Positions 23,307 to 34,300 of a DNA stretch of 37,323 nucleotides are shown one piece after another. Origin of the DNA: AWTP1-13 sp039808585 (GTDB lineage: Bacteria; Pseudomonadota; Alphaproteobacteria; Rhizobiales; Hyphomicrobiaceae); the NCBI GenBank assembly GCA_039808585.1, contig JBDHTJ010000030.1:1-37323 (forward strand). The letters run 5' to 3'. Positions within the stretch are counted from its first letter, which is position 1; each line of letters starts with the position of its first letter. Position numbers and translations under genes: made by a program. The notes below the pieces were generated by a model, which searched no databases, had not been told where the DNA came from, and saw only the letters and a program-made list of their open reading frames with translations.

Positions 23307-23708
23307 GTGCCACAGCCAATTCCGATGTCCGGAGCCTTACTCAAGATCGGCCGGAAGCTGCCCTGGCGCAGCGAAGCCATGGAGCGCGTGCTGCGCCGCC
23401 ACGAGCGCTGGCCCTGTCTTCACCTGGCGCAGATGGTTCTGGAGGAGAAGCGTATCGAGATCGACGGCTGCATTACCGAGATTTCGTGCCGCGGCACGCG
23501 ATTCCGCCCCGCCTCGCTCTATCTGCACGAACGCACAGGCGAGCGCGTGTGCATCATCGTCGATGGGCTCAAGATGATGGGCACCATCCGCAATGTCACG
23601 CCGCTGGGCTACGGCATCGCCCTCTCTGCGGAAGTCGAGCCACACCTCCTCGACCTCCTGAGAGCAGAAGGCAAGGATATCGCCGCCGCCTTCAATGTTG
23701 AGCGTTGA
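23307..23708 (+). CDS. Small protein with degenerate PilZ-like motif
   Basis: 133 residues from GTG 23307, 3 nt after the MotA-like stop; AAGGGA lies 12 nt upstream, so it is translationally linked. An ATG at 23325 would shorten it by 6 residues. RRHER (about 29-33) fits the PilZ RxxxR half, and ITEISCRGTRF fits the D/N-x-S-x-x-G half with Glu instead of Asp/Asn. RRHER-W-x is followed by a beta-strand-like run and VCIIVDGLKMMGTIRNVTPLGYGIAL, consistent with a small beta-barrel. PilZ proteins bind cyclic di-GMP, and YcgR acts on MotA in flagellar motors. By analogy this protein may gate the MotAB-like channel; that is inference. The 3' end overlaps the TolC-type gene by 17 nt. It could also be a PilZ-unrelated beta-barrel. 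Confidence 0.5.
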   Translation: MPQPIPMSGALLKIGRKLPWRSEAMERVLRRHERWPCLHLAQMVLEEKRIEIDGCITEISCRGTRFRPASLYLHERTGERVCIIVDGLKMMGTIRNVTPLGYGIALSAEVEPHLLDLLRAEGKDIAAAFNVER

Positions 23709-25212
23709 GCCTGGCGCTTACGCGTCCTGCAACCGCCTCTTCAAGCGTCTGCGGCTTGAGCAGGCCCAGCAGGCGCAGGATGCGATAATTCGCGTTTCGC
23801 TCTGCATAGGCATTCGAGATCGCGGAGCGCCGCGCCTGCACGTAGGTCATCTGGATGTCCAGAAGCTCGAACAACGTGCGTTTGCCGCCCTTGAACTGCT
23901 CGGTGTAGAGCGTGCGCGTCTCCTCGCTCGCCGCCACCGACTGCACCAGCGAGTTTGCCTTGTCGCGAGACATGCCGGCCGCGAGGTAGGCCTGGCGCAA
24001 TTGCAGCTCAAGCCGCTCCAGTTCCCCGCGATGGCGCATGCGCTCGGCGGCCAGCCGTGACACCGCCTGCCGGACAAGGCTGGCATTCTCGCCACCGTCT
24101 GTCAGCTTGTGGGTCAACGTCAGGAGCGCCTTGCCATCGAGCTTGCCCGTCCGCTGCCCTCCATTATCATAGGCCGCGCCTCCAACCTCGAGATCGATAC
24201 GCGGCATCCCGCTCGTGACCATCGCGTTGTAGTCTGCCTGCGCCGCTGCAATTGCCTGCTCCCTTGCGCGCAGGGAAGGATTGCTCGACTTGAGCACCGG
24301 CAACGCTGCCTCGACATTCGGCGGCAGCAGCGCAGCGACCTCAGGAGGCGCAACCAGATTTCCCGGGATTTCCCGCAGGAGACGCCGGAAATCATTCATC
24401 GCGGTCGCAAGCTGGAATTCGCCATCCGAGATGGCCGTCTTGGCCTCCGCAAGCCTCTGCTCCACGCGGCGGACATCGGCCAGCGTGGCGTTCTGGGCTG
24501 ACTGCGAGGCCCTGATGAGTTTGGCAAGCTTTTCCAGCTCCGCCAGATTATCCGCGTTGATCTTCTCGAGTTCGCGCTGCTCCAGCACGCGAAGATACGC
24601 ATCCGTGATCGTATAAGCTGTATCGAGCGCCGTATCGGCTGCCAGCAGGAAGGCCGACTCGTAGCTCCGCTCGCTGCGCTCGACGTCGCTGTCCACCTGC
24701 CCGAAGTCCCAGATCATCTGCCGGCCCGTGAGACCGGCCTCCACGCGTGGGTCGAAGTAGCTGCCGCTGGATCCCCACAGATTGCGGTCGAAGACCGTGC
24801 TTCCTGCCCCGGTGATGCCGGGGCCGCCGCCGACGCGCGCGGTGAGCTTTGGCATTTTCCCCGAGCGGGACTGATCGATGCCGGACCGGGCTTCGGCGGC
24901 ACGCGCCAGCGCAGCACCCACCTCCGGATTGAGCGCCACGCCGCGATCTATCGCGGAAGCGAGATCGAGAACGGATGCCTCCTCTCGAGGCCTGCGGAAT
25001 GCCACACGCTCCGGCTGCAGCGCGGGTTCCTCGGACGCGACGTATGCTGTCCAGCTGGCCGGGACGCCGTCTGCTTCGCGGCGCACGCTGGCGATCCAGC
25101 TTCGCTTTTTATCCGTATACTGATAATAGTCGTTAGCGGGTACTGCTCCGCAGCTTGGGAGCAGAATTGCGATTGCCAGACATGGCAATCGATATGGCAA
25201 CCAACCTGCCAT
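23692..25212 (-). CDS. TolC-family outer-membrane factor (SiiC-like), probable lipoprotein
   Basis: 506 residues from ATG 25212. The N-terminus LPCLAIAILLPSC-GAVP reads as a lipoprotein signal peptide with Cys21 as lipidation site. It contains two outer-membrane-efflux (PF02321) repeats: first VLDLASAIDRGVALNPEVGAALARAAEARSGIDQSRSGKMPKLTARVGGG, second SLRAREQAIAAAQADYNAMVTSGMPRIDLEVGGAAYDNGG. Long helices such as LEQRELEKINADNLAELEKLAKLIRASQSAQNATLADVRRVEQRLAEAKTAISDG form the periplasmic tunnel. The C-terminal FKGGKRTLFELLDIQMTYVQARRSAISNAYAERNANYRILRLLGLL matches the conserved TolC end. It should complete the secretion channel with the ABC exporter and HlyD. It converges on the PilZ-like gene. 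Confidence 0.9.
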   Translation of the reverse strand: MAGWLPYRLPCLAIAILLPSCGAVPANDYYQYTDKKRSWIASVRREADGVPASWTAYVASEEPALQPERVAFRRPREEASVLDLASAIDRGVALNPEVGAALARAAEARSGIDQSRSGKMPKLTARVGGGPGITGAGSTVFDRNLWGSSGSYFDPRVEAGLTGRQMIWDFGQVDSDVERSERSYESAFLLAADTALDTAYTITDAYLRVLEQRELEKINADNLAELEKLAKLIRASQSAQNATLADVRRVEQRLAEAKTAISDGEFQLATAMNDFRRLLREIPGNLVAPPEVAALLPPNVEAALPVLKSSNPSLRAREQAIAAAQADYNAMVTSGMPRIDLEVGGAAYDNGGQRTGKLDGKALLTLTHKLTDGGENASLVRQAVSRLAAERMRHRGELERLELQLRQAYLAAGMSRDKANSLVQSVAASEETRTLYTEQFKGGKRTLFELLDIQMTYVQARRSAISNAYAERNANYRILRLLGLLKPQTLEEAVAGRVSARLNAQH

Positions 25213-25388
25213 ATGAAAACAAAACCTCTCGAAATCGAGGCTGGCACGCTAGGCGCCACGTCTTGCGTGGAGCTTGTGAAATGGCAAATTGATATGCATA
25301 CTGATCAAATGCCTCAAACCAGATATTAGCGTTTACTAAACAGAAGATAGCGTATCTATTTGCTTCAGATGTTTAGGTTTTACATAGA
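25213..25388. promoter_or_regulatory. AT-rich control region before the giant RTX gene
   Basis: About 130 nt before ATG 25389 are AT-rich compared with the flanking coding DNA, e.g. GATATGCATACTGATCAAATG near 25289 and CGTTTACTAAACAGAAGATAG near 25331. No strong ribosome site precedes the ATG (only AGG 11 nt away). The region is shared with the divergent TolC-type gene and is a candidate binding zone for a silencer or master regulator. Confidence 0.5.
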
Positions 25389-28300
25389 ATGTCATCACCA
25401 AATTCGATAATTCAGGCCGAAGGTCCGCCCGACAACACGGGCGACGGAGAGGTCTTTATTATCGATGCGCCGCGGCCTGCCGAGACGAAAATCGTCGAGG
25501 CAGCAGGCCTGCGCAAGTTCAAGCTGACATTCGACCTGAGCACCGCGCGCATCCTGGCGGTGGATCTCGATCTCATTGTTCTGCTGCCCGACGGCAGCAA
25601 GATCATCCTCCTTGGCATAGCCACCAACCTCATCGGGCCCAGTCCCCCGCAGATCTATGTCGGCAACAACCAGATCAACCCAGCCAAGCTGATCGACAGG
25701 ATCGAGGCCATCACCTTCCAGGAGAGTGACGGCGTTCTTCGCCCGCTACAGAATGCGGAGAAGCCGGCAACACCGGAGCAGAAGCCTGCGGATGCGCCGG
25801 CGGAGGAGCAGCCGCGCCAGCCTCAGCCGATCGTCGTCCAGCAACTGCCGCAGTTGCCCCCGCAGCCGGAAAAGCAGGAACCGGCGCCGAAGGCGCCCCG
25901 CGTCGTCATCGAGCCGCCGGTGTTCGCGACGCCCCCGGGCAACATTGGCAGGGGTAACGGCAACGGTAACGGCAAAAGCGACATCGAGCCGCCTCCGCCA
26001 CTCTCTACTTCGTTCAATGCCAAGCTTGTCGCCCTGGTCGGCCTCGAGAACGACGGCGTCACGGGCGCCATCCTAGGTGCAGGCGGGTCGGCGCCAGCCG
26101 ACAACGACAGTTCCTACGCCATGCAGGCGCGCCCTGAGACGATCCAGGGCTACTCGAGCAGCGACATCATCTTTGCCGATGATCCGGCGCGCTTTGCAGC
26201 CGGCACCTACACGCGCGTGTTGCAGTTGTCGCTGTCCGTAGGGCAGGCGAGCGGCATGAAGCAGCTCGTCATTTCCAATCTGCCGTCCTCCATGCGCATC
26301 ATTGGAGCACAGCATGTCGGCAATGACTGGATCATAAACAACGTCACCCCGTCGAATGTTCGCCTTGCCATCAACTACGATCTGCCCACTGCGAGCGCGG
26401 TGCCCAATGCCGATGGCTACTTCCAGAACGCCGCCCTCAAGATCCGTCTGGTCGCTGATCCGCAGGGCAAAAACTACACGCTTTTCGCTTCCGACCTCGA
26501 AATCGGCGTAAAGCACGTCTCGAGTGAATCCGATGCGAGCGGCGTCAATGCCGCCGGAAAGCCCATCTACATCCTCTGGAGCAACCCGAACGGCAACGAC
26601 ATCGATGCAGGCGGCGGTGACGACACGATCTACGCTGGCGTCGGATCCGACACCATAAATGGTGGCGCTGGGCTGAACACCGTCAGCTATTCACGCTCCA
26701 CCACCGCCGTACGTTTGGACCTCGGCCAGGCAACCGGCACCGCGGGAGCCGATGATCATGACCGGTATGTCAATGTCACCGGGATCATCGGCACGGCATA
26801 CGCCGACACCATCACCGGCGGCAGCACCGATGACACCATCGAAGGCGGCGGCGGGGCCGATATCCTCACGGGTGGCGGCGGCTTCGATATCCTGAGCTAC
26901 CGTTCGTCCTCTGCCGGCGTCACCGTCAATTTGCAGGCCAATACGGCGCAGGGTGGCGACGCGACCTCGGATACGATCAGTGGCTTCTCCGGCGTCATAG
27001 GCAGCGCCTTCAACGATGTGCTCATCGCCCGCAACGACGTGGGCGGCCTGCTTGTCGGCCTCAACGGCAACGACGTGCTGCAGGGCGGCGACTCGGACGA
27101 CACCCTGCAGGGCGGCCAGGGCGCCGACACTCTCTTGGGAGGTGCCGGGTTCAATACCGCTGACTATTCGAACTCCACTGCAGGCGTCACCATAAATCTC
27201 GAGCTGCAGCACGGCAGCGGCGGCGATGCAGAGGGAGACGTACTGTCCGAGATCCAGGGTCTTGTCGGCTCCAGCTTCAACGACGCTCTCACGGGCTCCA
27301 CCGCCGACAACATCATTGATGGCGGGCTCGGCGACGATACCATCCACGGTGGTGGCGGCCACGACCTGTTGCTCGGCAGCGGCGGCAACGACGTCATCTA
27401 TGCAGGTGACGATGCCTCCACGCTCAGCGGTGGCACCGGCAACGACCTGCTCATCAGCGGCCTGGGCAGCAGCTCCCTCATGGGCGGCGAAGGCAATGAC
27501 ACGCTGGTGGCCGGCGAAAGCTACAGCACTCTCGACGGCGGCGCCGGCTCCGATACCGCTGACCTCAGCGCATTCAACTCCGCCTTGTCGGTCGCGCTGG
27601 ACAGCACGGGCAACGCCAGCGTGGCATTGTCGAGCGCCGCGTTGACGCTGCACTCCATCGAGAACCTCATCGGCGGCCGCGGCAACGACAGCCTCACCGG
27701 CAATACCCTCGCCAACTACATCGATGGCAGCTACGGCAACGATACGATTACCGGAGGTGGCGGCAATGATACGCTTGTGGGTGGTCCCGGCACCGACACG
27801 CTGGTCTTCTCGCAAGCAGCAGCAGTCTCCGCCAATCTCCAGCAGCTCAGCATCCAGCAGGGGGGAGACCAGCTTCTCGTCTCCGGTTTCGAGAACTTCA
27901 TCGGCACCGATCTCGGCGATACGCTGGTCGGCGATGGACGCTCGTCCGCTGGAGCCATCTCCTGGGTCGGCGGCGCCGGCAATGACCTGCTCACCGGCGG
28001 CCGTGGCGCCGATACCATCCTCGGCGGAGACGGTGACGATACCATTGATGGCGGCAACGGCGGCAATGACACGCTGAACGGAGGCAACGGCAGCAACACG
28101 CTCGCATTCGGCGCAGCCACGAGCGGCGTGAGCGTAACTCTCGGTTCCGGCAACGCAACGGGTGCACTCGGCTCCACCGCCTGGACGCGCACATTCTCGA
28201 ACTTCGACAACGTCGCCGGCTCCAACTACGCTGACAACATCACGGGCAGCTCCGCAGCCAACATGCTCGCCGGCGGAGACGGCAATGACACCATTGATGG

Positions 28301-31300
28301 CGGTGGCGGTGCAGATACCATCGACGGCGGCACGGGGCACAACGCCATCAGTCTCCTGTCGTCTGCCACGGGCGCGACCATCACGTTTGCCGTCGACGGC
28401 CTCGGCGGTGGCGCGGCAACGGCCGGCGCATCGAGCGTAACGTTCACCAACATCCAGGACGTCATCGGCTCGAACTATGACGACGCCGTCGCGGGCACCG
28501 CCGTCGGCAGCGTTATCGCCACGGGACAGGGCAACGATAACATCTGGGCTGGCACGAGCGTCGCCACGCTCGACGGCGGTGGCGGCAACGATGTCCTGGT
28601 GTTTGCAACCAGTGCCCCCGTCAACGTCGATCTCGCCGCCGGCACATTTGCGCAAGGTGCCACCACAAGTTCGGTCGCGAACATGGAGGTGTTCTACGGC
28701 ACGAACCTCGGCGACATCGTGGCTGGCAACCTTGCCGGAGGTGCCGCGGCGATCACCTGGCATGGCGGCAGCGGCAATGATCTCCTCACCGGAGGCAGCG
28801 GCGCCGACACCATCTTCGGCGCCCAGGGCGACGACACCATCGATGGCGGCGGTGGCAACGACAGCCTCGACGGCGGCGCTGGCCGCAACATGATAAGCGC
28901 CGCCTCACTCTCCACCGGCGTCGACGTCACCCTGGCCGACGATGGCACCGGCACCGTCACAGGCGGGAGCGGTCCAGGTGCCTGGTCCGCCGCGCTCGCC
29001 GGTTTCACCGACATCAAGGGCGCTCAGGCTGCAAGCACATTGCGAGGGAATTCCAGTGCCAACCTGATCCTCGGCCTCGCCGGCAACGATACGCTGACCG
29101 GTGGCGGCGGCGCCGACACGCTCGACGGTGGCGGCGGCACGGCCAACGCCGTGCGCTTCTCCGACACCTCCAACGCCGTCGTGGTAGACCTGCGCTTCGC
29201 CGGCACCGCCGTGCAGAGCGGAACTACCTCCCAGATCCGCAACATCCAGGTCTTCGCCGGCACCGATGCTGGCGACCAGTTCATCGGCAATATCAGCGCC
29301 AACGCGCAGGCCATCAAGTGGATTGGAGGCACGGGCGACGACACCTTCGACAGCGGCGCCGGCAGCGATACGTTCGACGGCGGCGGCGGCAACGACGTTG
29401 TCACCTACGCGCGCGTGAGCAGCGGCGGCTTGATGCTGACACTGGGGGCTAACGGTGCCGCAGCCACCACATCCGGCGCGCAGACCGACACCCTCATCAA
29501 CATCGAGAACGTGATCGGCAGCAACCAGGCGGACCGTCTCACCGGCAACAACCTCGCCAACCAGCTCTCGGGCGGGAGCGGCGACGATACGATCGACGGC
29601 AGTGGCGGCAACGATGTGCTCGATGGCGGCGGCGGATCCAACACGCTGAGCTTCGCGTCCCAGTCCATCGGCATAACCGCGACGCTCGACAACACCGGAT
29701 CCGGCACTGTGACCGCAGCCGGCTGGACGTTGCTGTTCACGAACTTCGCCAATCTCACAGGCGGCAGCGGCAGCGACGTGCTCACGGGCAACACGGCCGT
29801 GAACATCATCAGCGGCGGCAACGGCAACAATACCCTCGACGGCGGCATCAACAGCGGCCTTGCCGGCGACACGCTCATCGGCGGTAGCGGCGATGACCTT
29901 TTCATCGCCCGCAACGCCGGCGACAGCATGTCCGATACCGGCGGCGCCGACACGGTGCGCTCGACGCTCTCGGCGTGGAGCCTCTCCGCGGGCATCGAAG
30001 ACTTGGCCTACGTCGCCGCCGATGCCACCACACGCGCTGCCGGCGCCTTTGCGGGCACAGGCAATGATCTGGCCAACGTCATCATCGGCGGCTCGAGCGG
30101 CGCCAACACGCTCGATGGCGGCGTCAACGCGGATGCATCCGGCGACACGCTCGTCGGCGGCTCAGGCAACGACATCTACATCGTCCGCAACGCCAGCGAC
30201 AGCATCAGCGATACGGGCGGCACCGACATCGTCCGCGCGACGCTGTCGGCCTGGACGCTGGACGCCGGCCTCGAGCATATGTCCTACGTCGCGGCGGACG
30301 GCGTCACCCCCGGCACTGGCACGTTCCGCGGCGTCGGCAACGACAGCACCAACAGCATCACCGGTGGCAGTGCCAGCGACACCTTGGACGGCGGCCTCAA
30401 CGGCATCGGCAACGGCGACACGCTGGCCGGCGGCGCCGGAAACGACGTTTATGTCGTGCGCAATGCCAACGACGTGATCGTCGACACGTCCGGCTCCGAC
30501 ACGGTTCGCTCGACACTGACGAGTTGGACGCTGGGAAGCGGCTTAGAAAATCTCGCATATGTCGCAGCCAATGGCGTTTCCCCCGGCACCTTGGCCTTCT
30601 CAGGCACCGGCAATGGCCTTGCCAACATCATCACGGGGGGAAATGGCGCCGATACACTCGACGGCGGCGCTAACGTTGGCGCGGCAGGTGACACGCTCAT
30701 CGGCGGTCTGGGCGACGATATCTTCATCATCCGCAACGCCAGCGACAGCCTCAGCGACGCCAGCGGCACCGACACCGCCCGCTCCACACTCTCCGCATGG
30801 ACGCTCACCAGCGGCATCGAGAACCTTGTCTACGTCGATCCAGACGGCGCCACGCGCGCCGCAGGCGCCTTCCAAGGCACCGGCAACGACCTCGCCAACG
30901 TCATCACCGGCGGCTCGACCGGCGACAACACCCTCGACGGCGGCTCCAACGCCGTCAGCGACGGTGACACGCTCATCGGCGGCACGGGCAACGACACCTA
31001 CATCGTCCGCAACGCCGACAGCATCGCCGACACCGGCGGCGCCGATGTCGTTCGCTCCACGCTCACCGCCTGGACACTCGGCGCCGGCGTAGAGAACCTA
31101 ACCTACGTCCAGGCTGATGGCGTCACCGCCGGCACCGGCAACTTTGCCGGCAACGGTAACGGCCTCGCCAACGTCATCACGGGTGGCACGGGCGCTGATA
31201 CGCTCGACGGCGGCACCAACACAGCCGGCGGCGACACCCTGATCGGTGGGGCAGGAAACGACGTCTATATCGTCCGCAACGCCGCCGACAGCATCGCCGA

Positions 31301-34300
31301 CAGCACGGGCACGGATACCGTACGCTCGACGCTCACCGCCTGGACACTCGGCGCGGGCGTCGAAAACCTCAGTTACGTCCAGGCCGATGGCATCACCACC
31401 GGCAGCGGAGATTTTGCCGGCACCGGCAACGCCCTCGCCAACGTCATCACGGGTGGCACGGGCGCCGACACGCTCGACGGCAGCGTCAACACCACGGGGG
31501 GCGACACGCTGATCGGCGGCCAGGGCGACGACGTCTATATCGTGCGCAACGCCGCCGACAGCATCTCAGACAGCACTGGCACTGATCTCGTCCGTTCCGC
31601 GCTCGCCGCCTGGACACTGGCCAGCGGCCTCGAGAACCTGTCTTACGTCGCCGCCGACGGCATCTCCGCCGGAACTGGCGACTTCTACGGACAGGGCAAC
31701 AGCCTTCAGAACCTCATTATCGGCGGCAGCGGCAACGACACCCTCGATGGTGGCGTGAACACCAGCGGAGGCGACAGCCTCGACGGTGGCGACGGCAATG
31801 ACGTCTATGTCGTGCGCAACGCTTCCGACAGCATCTCCGACAGCAACGGCACGGACCTTGTCCGCTCCACGCTGTCTTCGTGGACTCTCGCCAGCGGTCT
31901 TGAGAACCTGACATACGTCACAGCCGGCGGCGTGACGCGCGCCTCCGCCGCTTTCACCGGCACCGGCAACGACGCCGCCAACGTCATCACGGGCGGAAGC
32001 GCAGGCGACAACACACTCGACGGCGGTCTCAACTCGGGCCTTGCCGGCGACACCCTCATCGGCGGAAGCGGCAACGACAGCTATATCGCCCGCAACGCTG
32101 CCGACAGCATCTCGGATTCAAGCGGCAACGACTCGGTGCTTTCCGTAGGCGCCGCATGGACGCTCGCGGCAGGACTGGAAAATCTCACCTTTGTTGACGC
32201 CACCACGCTGCTGCGTGCGACCGGTGATTTCCTGGGCACCGGCAACGCGTCCGCCAACGTCATCACAGGCGGCTCGGCCGGCAACAATACGCTCGACGGC
32301 GGCGTCAATACCGGGGGCAGCGGCGACACGCTGATCGGCGGCAGCGTCAACGACGTCTTCATCGTCCGCAATACCTTGGACAGCATCTCTGACAGCGGCG
32401 GCACCGATATCGTTCTCGCCGCGGTGACGGCCTATACGCTGGGCAGCGGCATCGAGAATATGACGTACGTCGCTGCCGACGCCGTCTCTACCGGCACGGG
32501 AAACTTCGCCGGCACCGGTAACAACCTCGCCAACGTCATCATTGGCGGCACAGGCAGCGACACCCTCGACGGCGGCATCAACACTGTCGGCGCCGGTGAC
32601 ACGCTCATCGGCGGAGCCGGCGACGACGTCTACATCGCGCGCAACGCCGCCGATAGCCTCTCCGATGTAAGCGGCGTGGACATTGTACGCTCCACCCTGA
32701 CCGCGTGGACACTCGGCAGCGGCCTCGAAAACCTGACCTACGTAGCCGCGAACGGCGTCGCGACTGGCACCGGCGACTTCATGGGTGTCGGCAACACGGC
32801 TGCCAACATCATCACCGGCGGCTCCGGCAACGATACGCTTGACGGTAGCGCTAACCTGTCGGGCGGCGACACGCTCGTGGGCGGCCTCGGCAATGACCTG
32901 TTCATCGTTCGCAACAGCGCGGATGTGGTCACCGACACCGGCGGCACCGATGTCGTCAACTCTGCACTTGCAGCGTATACGCTCGGGTCCGGCCTCGAGA
33001 ACCTCTCCTACGTCGCTGCCGACGGCATCACGCAGGCAAGCGGTGCCTTCCGGGGCGTCGGCAACACGGCCGCCAACGTCATCACCGGCGGCTCCAGCGA
33101 CGATAACACCCTCGACGGCGGCGCCAATGCGGGTCTCGCTGGCGATACGCTTGTCGGCGGTTCCGGCAACGATCTCTACATCGTCCGCAATGCGGCCGAC
33201 AGTATCTCTGACGCCGGCGGCACCGACAAGGTAAATGCCGCCGTGGCCGCGTGGACCCTCGCCTCCGGCCTCGAAGACCTCACCTATGTCGGCAGCGATG
33301 GCGTCACGCGTGCCACCGGCGCGTTCTCGGGCACCGGCAACGACGCCGCCAACGTCATCACCGGCGGCTCTACCGGCGCCAACACGCTCGACGGCGGCAC
33401 GAACACCGGCGGCCTCGGCGACACGCTGATCGGCGGCTCCGGTAACGACATCTACCTCGTGCGCAATGCCAGCGACGTACTCGTCGATACCGGCGGCACC
33501 GACACCATCCGCACCAGCGCCACCGCCTGGACGCTCGCAACGGGCTTCGAGAACCTCGGCTACGTGGGCAGCGACGGCGTAACTGCTGGCACGGGAGATT
33601 TCAGCGGCACTGGCAACAGCGCGACTAACAGCATCACCGGCGGAAGCGGCAACGACACTCTCGACGGCGGCCAGAATACGAGCGGCGGCGACACGCTGAC
33701 AGGCGGTGCCGGCAACGACCTGTACTTTGTGCGCAACTCCAGCGATGTCATCGTCGAGGCCGCCTCCTCGGGCGGCGGCAACGACACGGTCAATGCAACG
33801 GCCACCGCCTACACGCTCGCCGCAGGCCTCGAGAACCTCGCCTACATCGGCAGCAACGGATTGCCTGGCACGAGCAATTTCAAGGGCGTCGGCAACTCCG
33901 GCACCAACATCATCGTGGGTGGATCCGGCAACGATACACTCGACGGCGGCGCCAACACCGGCGGCGCGGCAGGCGATTCTCTTTACGGCGGCCTCGGCAA
34001 CGACGTCTACGTGGTGCGCAATGCCGATGACGTTCTGGTTGATACCGGCGGTGCGGATACCGCGTGGTCGCTCATCTCCACCCTCACCCTCGCCGACGAC
34101 ATCGAAAACCTGAGCTTCGTATCGAACGGCACCGGTTCACGCGCCGCCACGGCCTCCTACGGCACAGGCAATGCGCTGGCCAACGTCATCACCGGTTCGA
34201 CCACCGCCAACACCCTCGATGGCGGCGTCAATTCGGTCGCCGGTGGCGACACGCTGACGGGTGCTTCGGCCAATGATCTCTACATCGTGCGCAACGCGAA

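Noticed and set aside
26691..28763. A 690-codon antisense open frame opposite the RTX region
   Set aside because: It mirrors the repeat codons of the RTX gene (GGN/GAC/ACC-rich), has no ribosome site and shows Ala/Val/Gly/Asp-rich nonsense composition.
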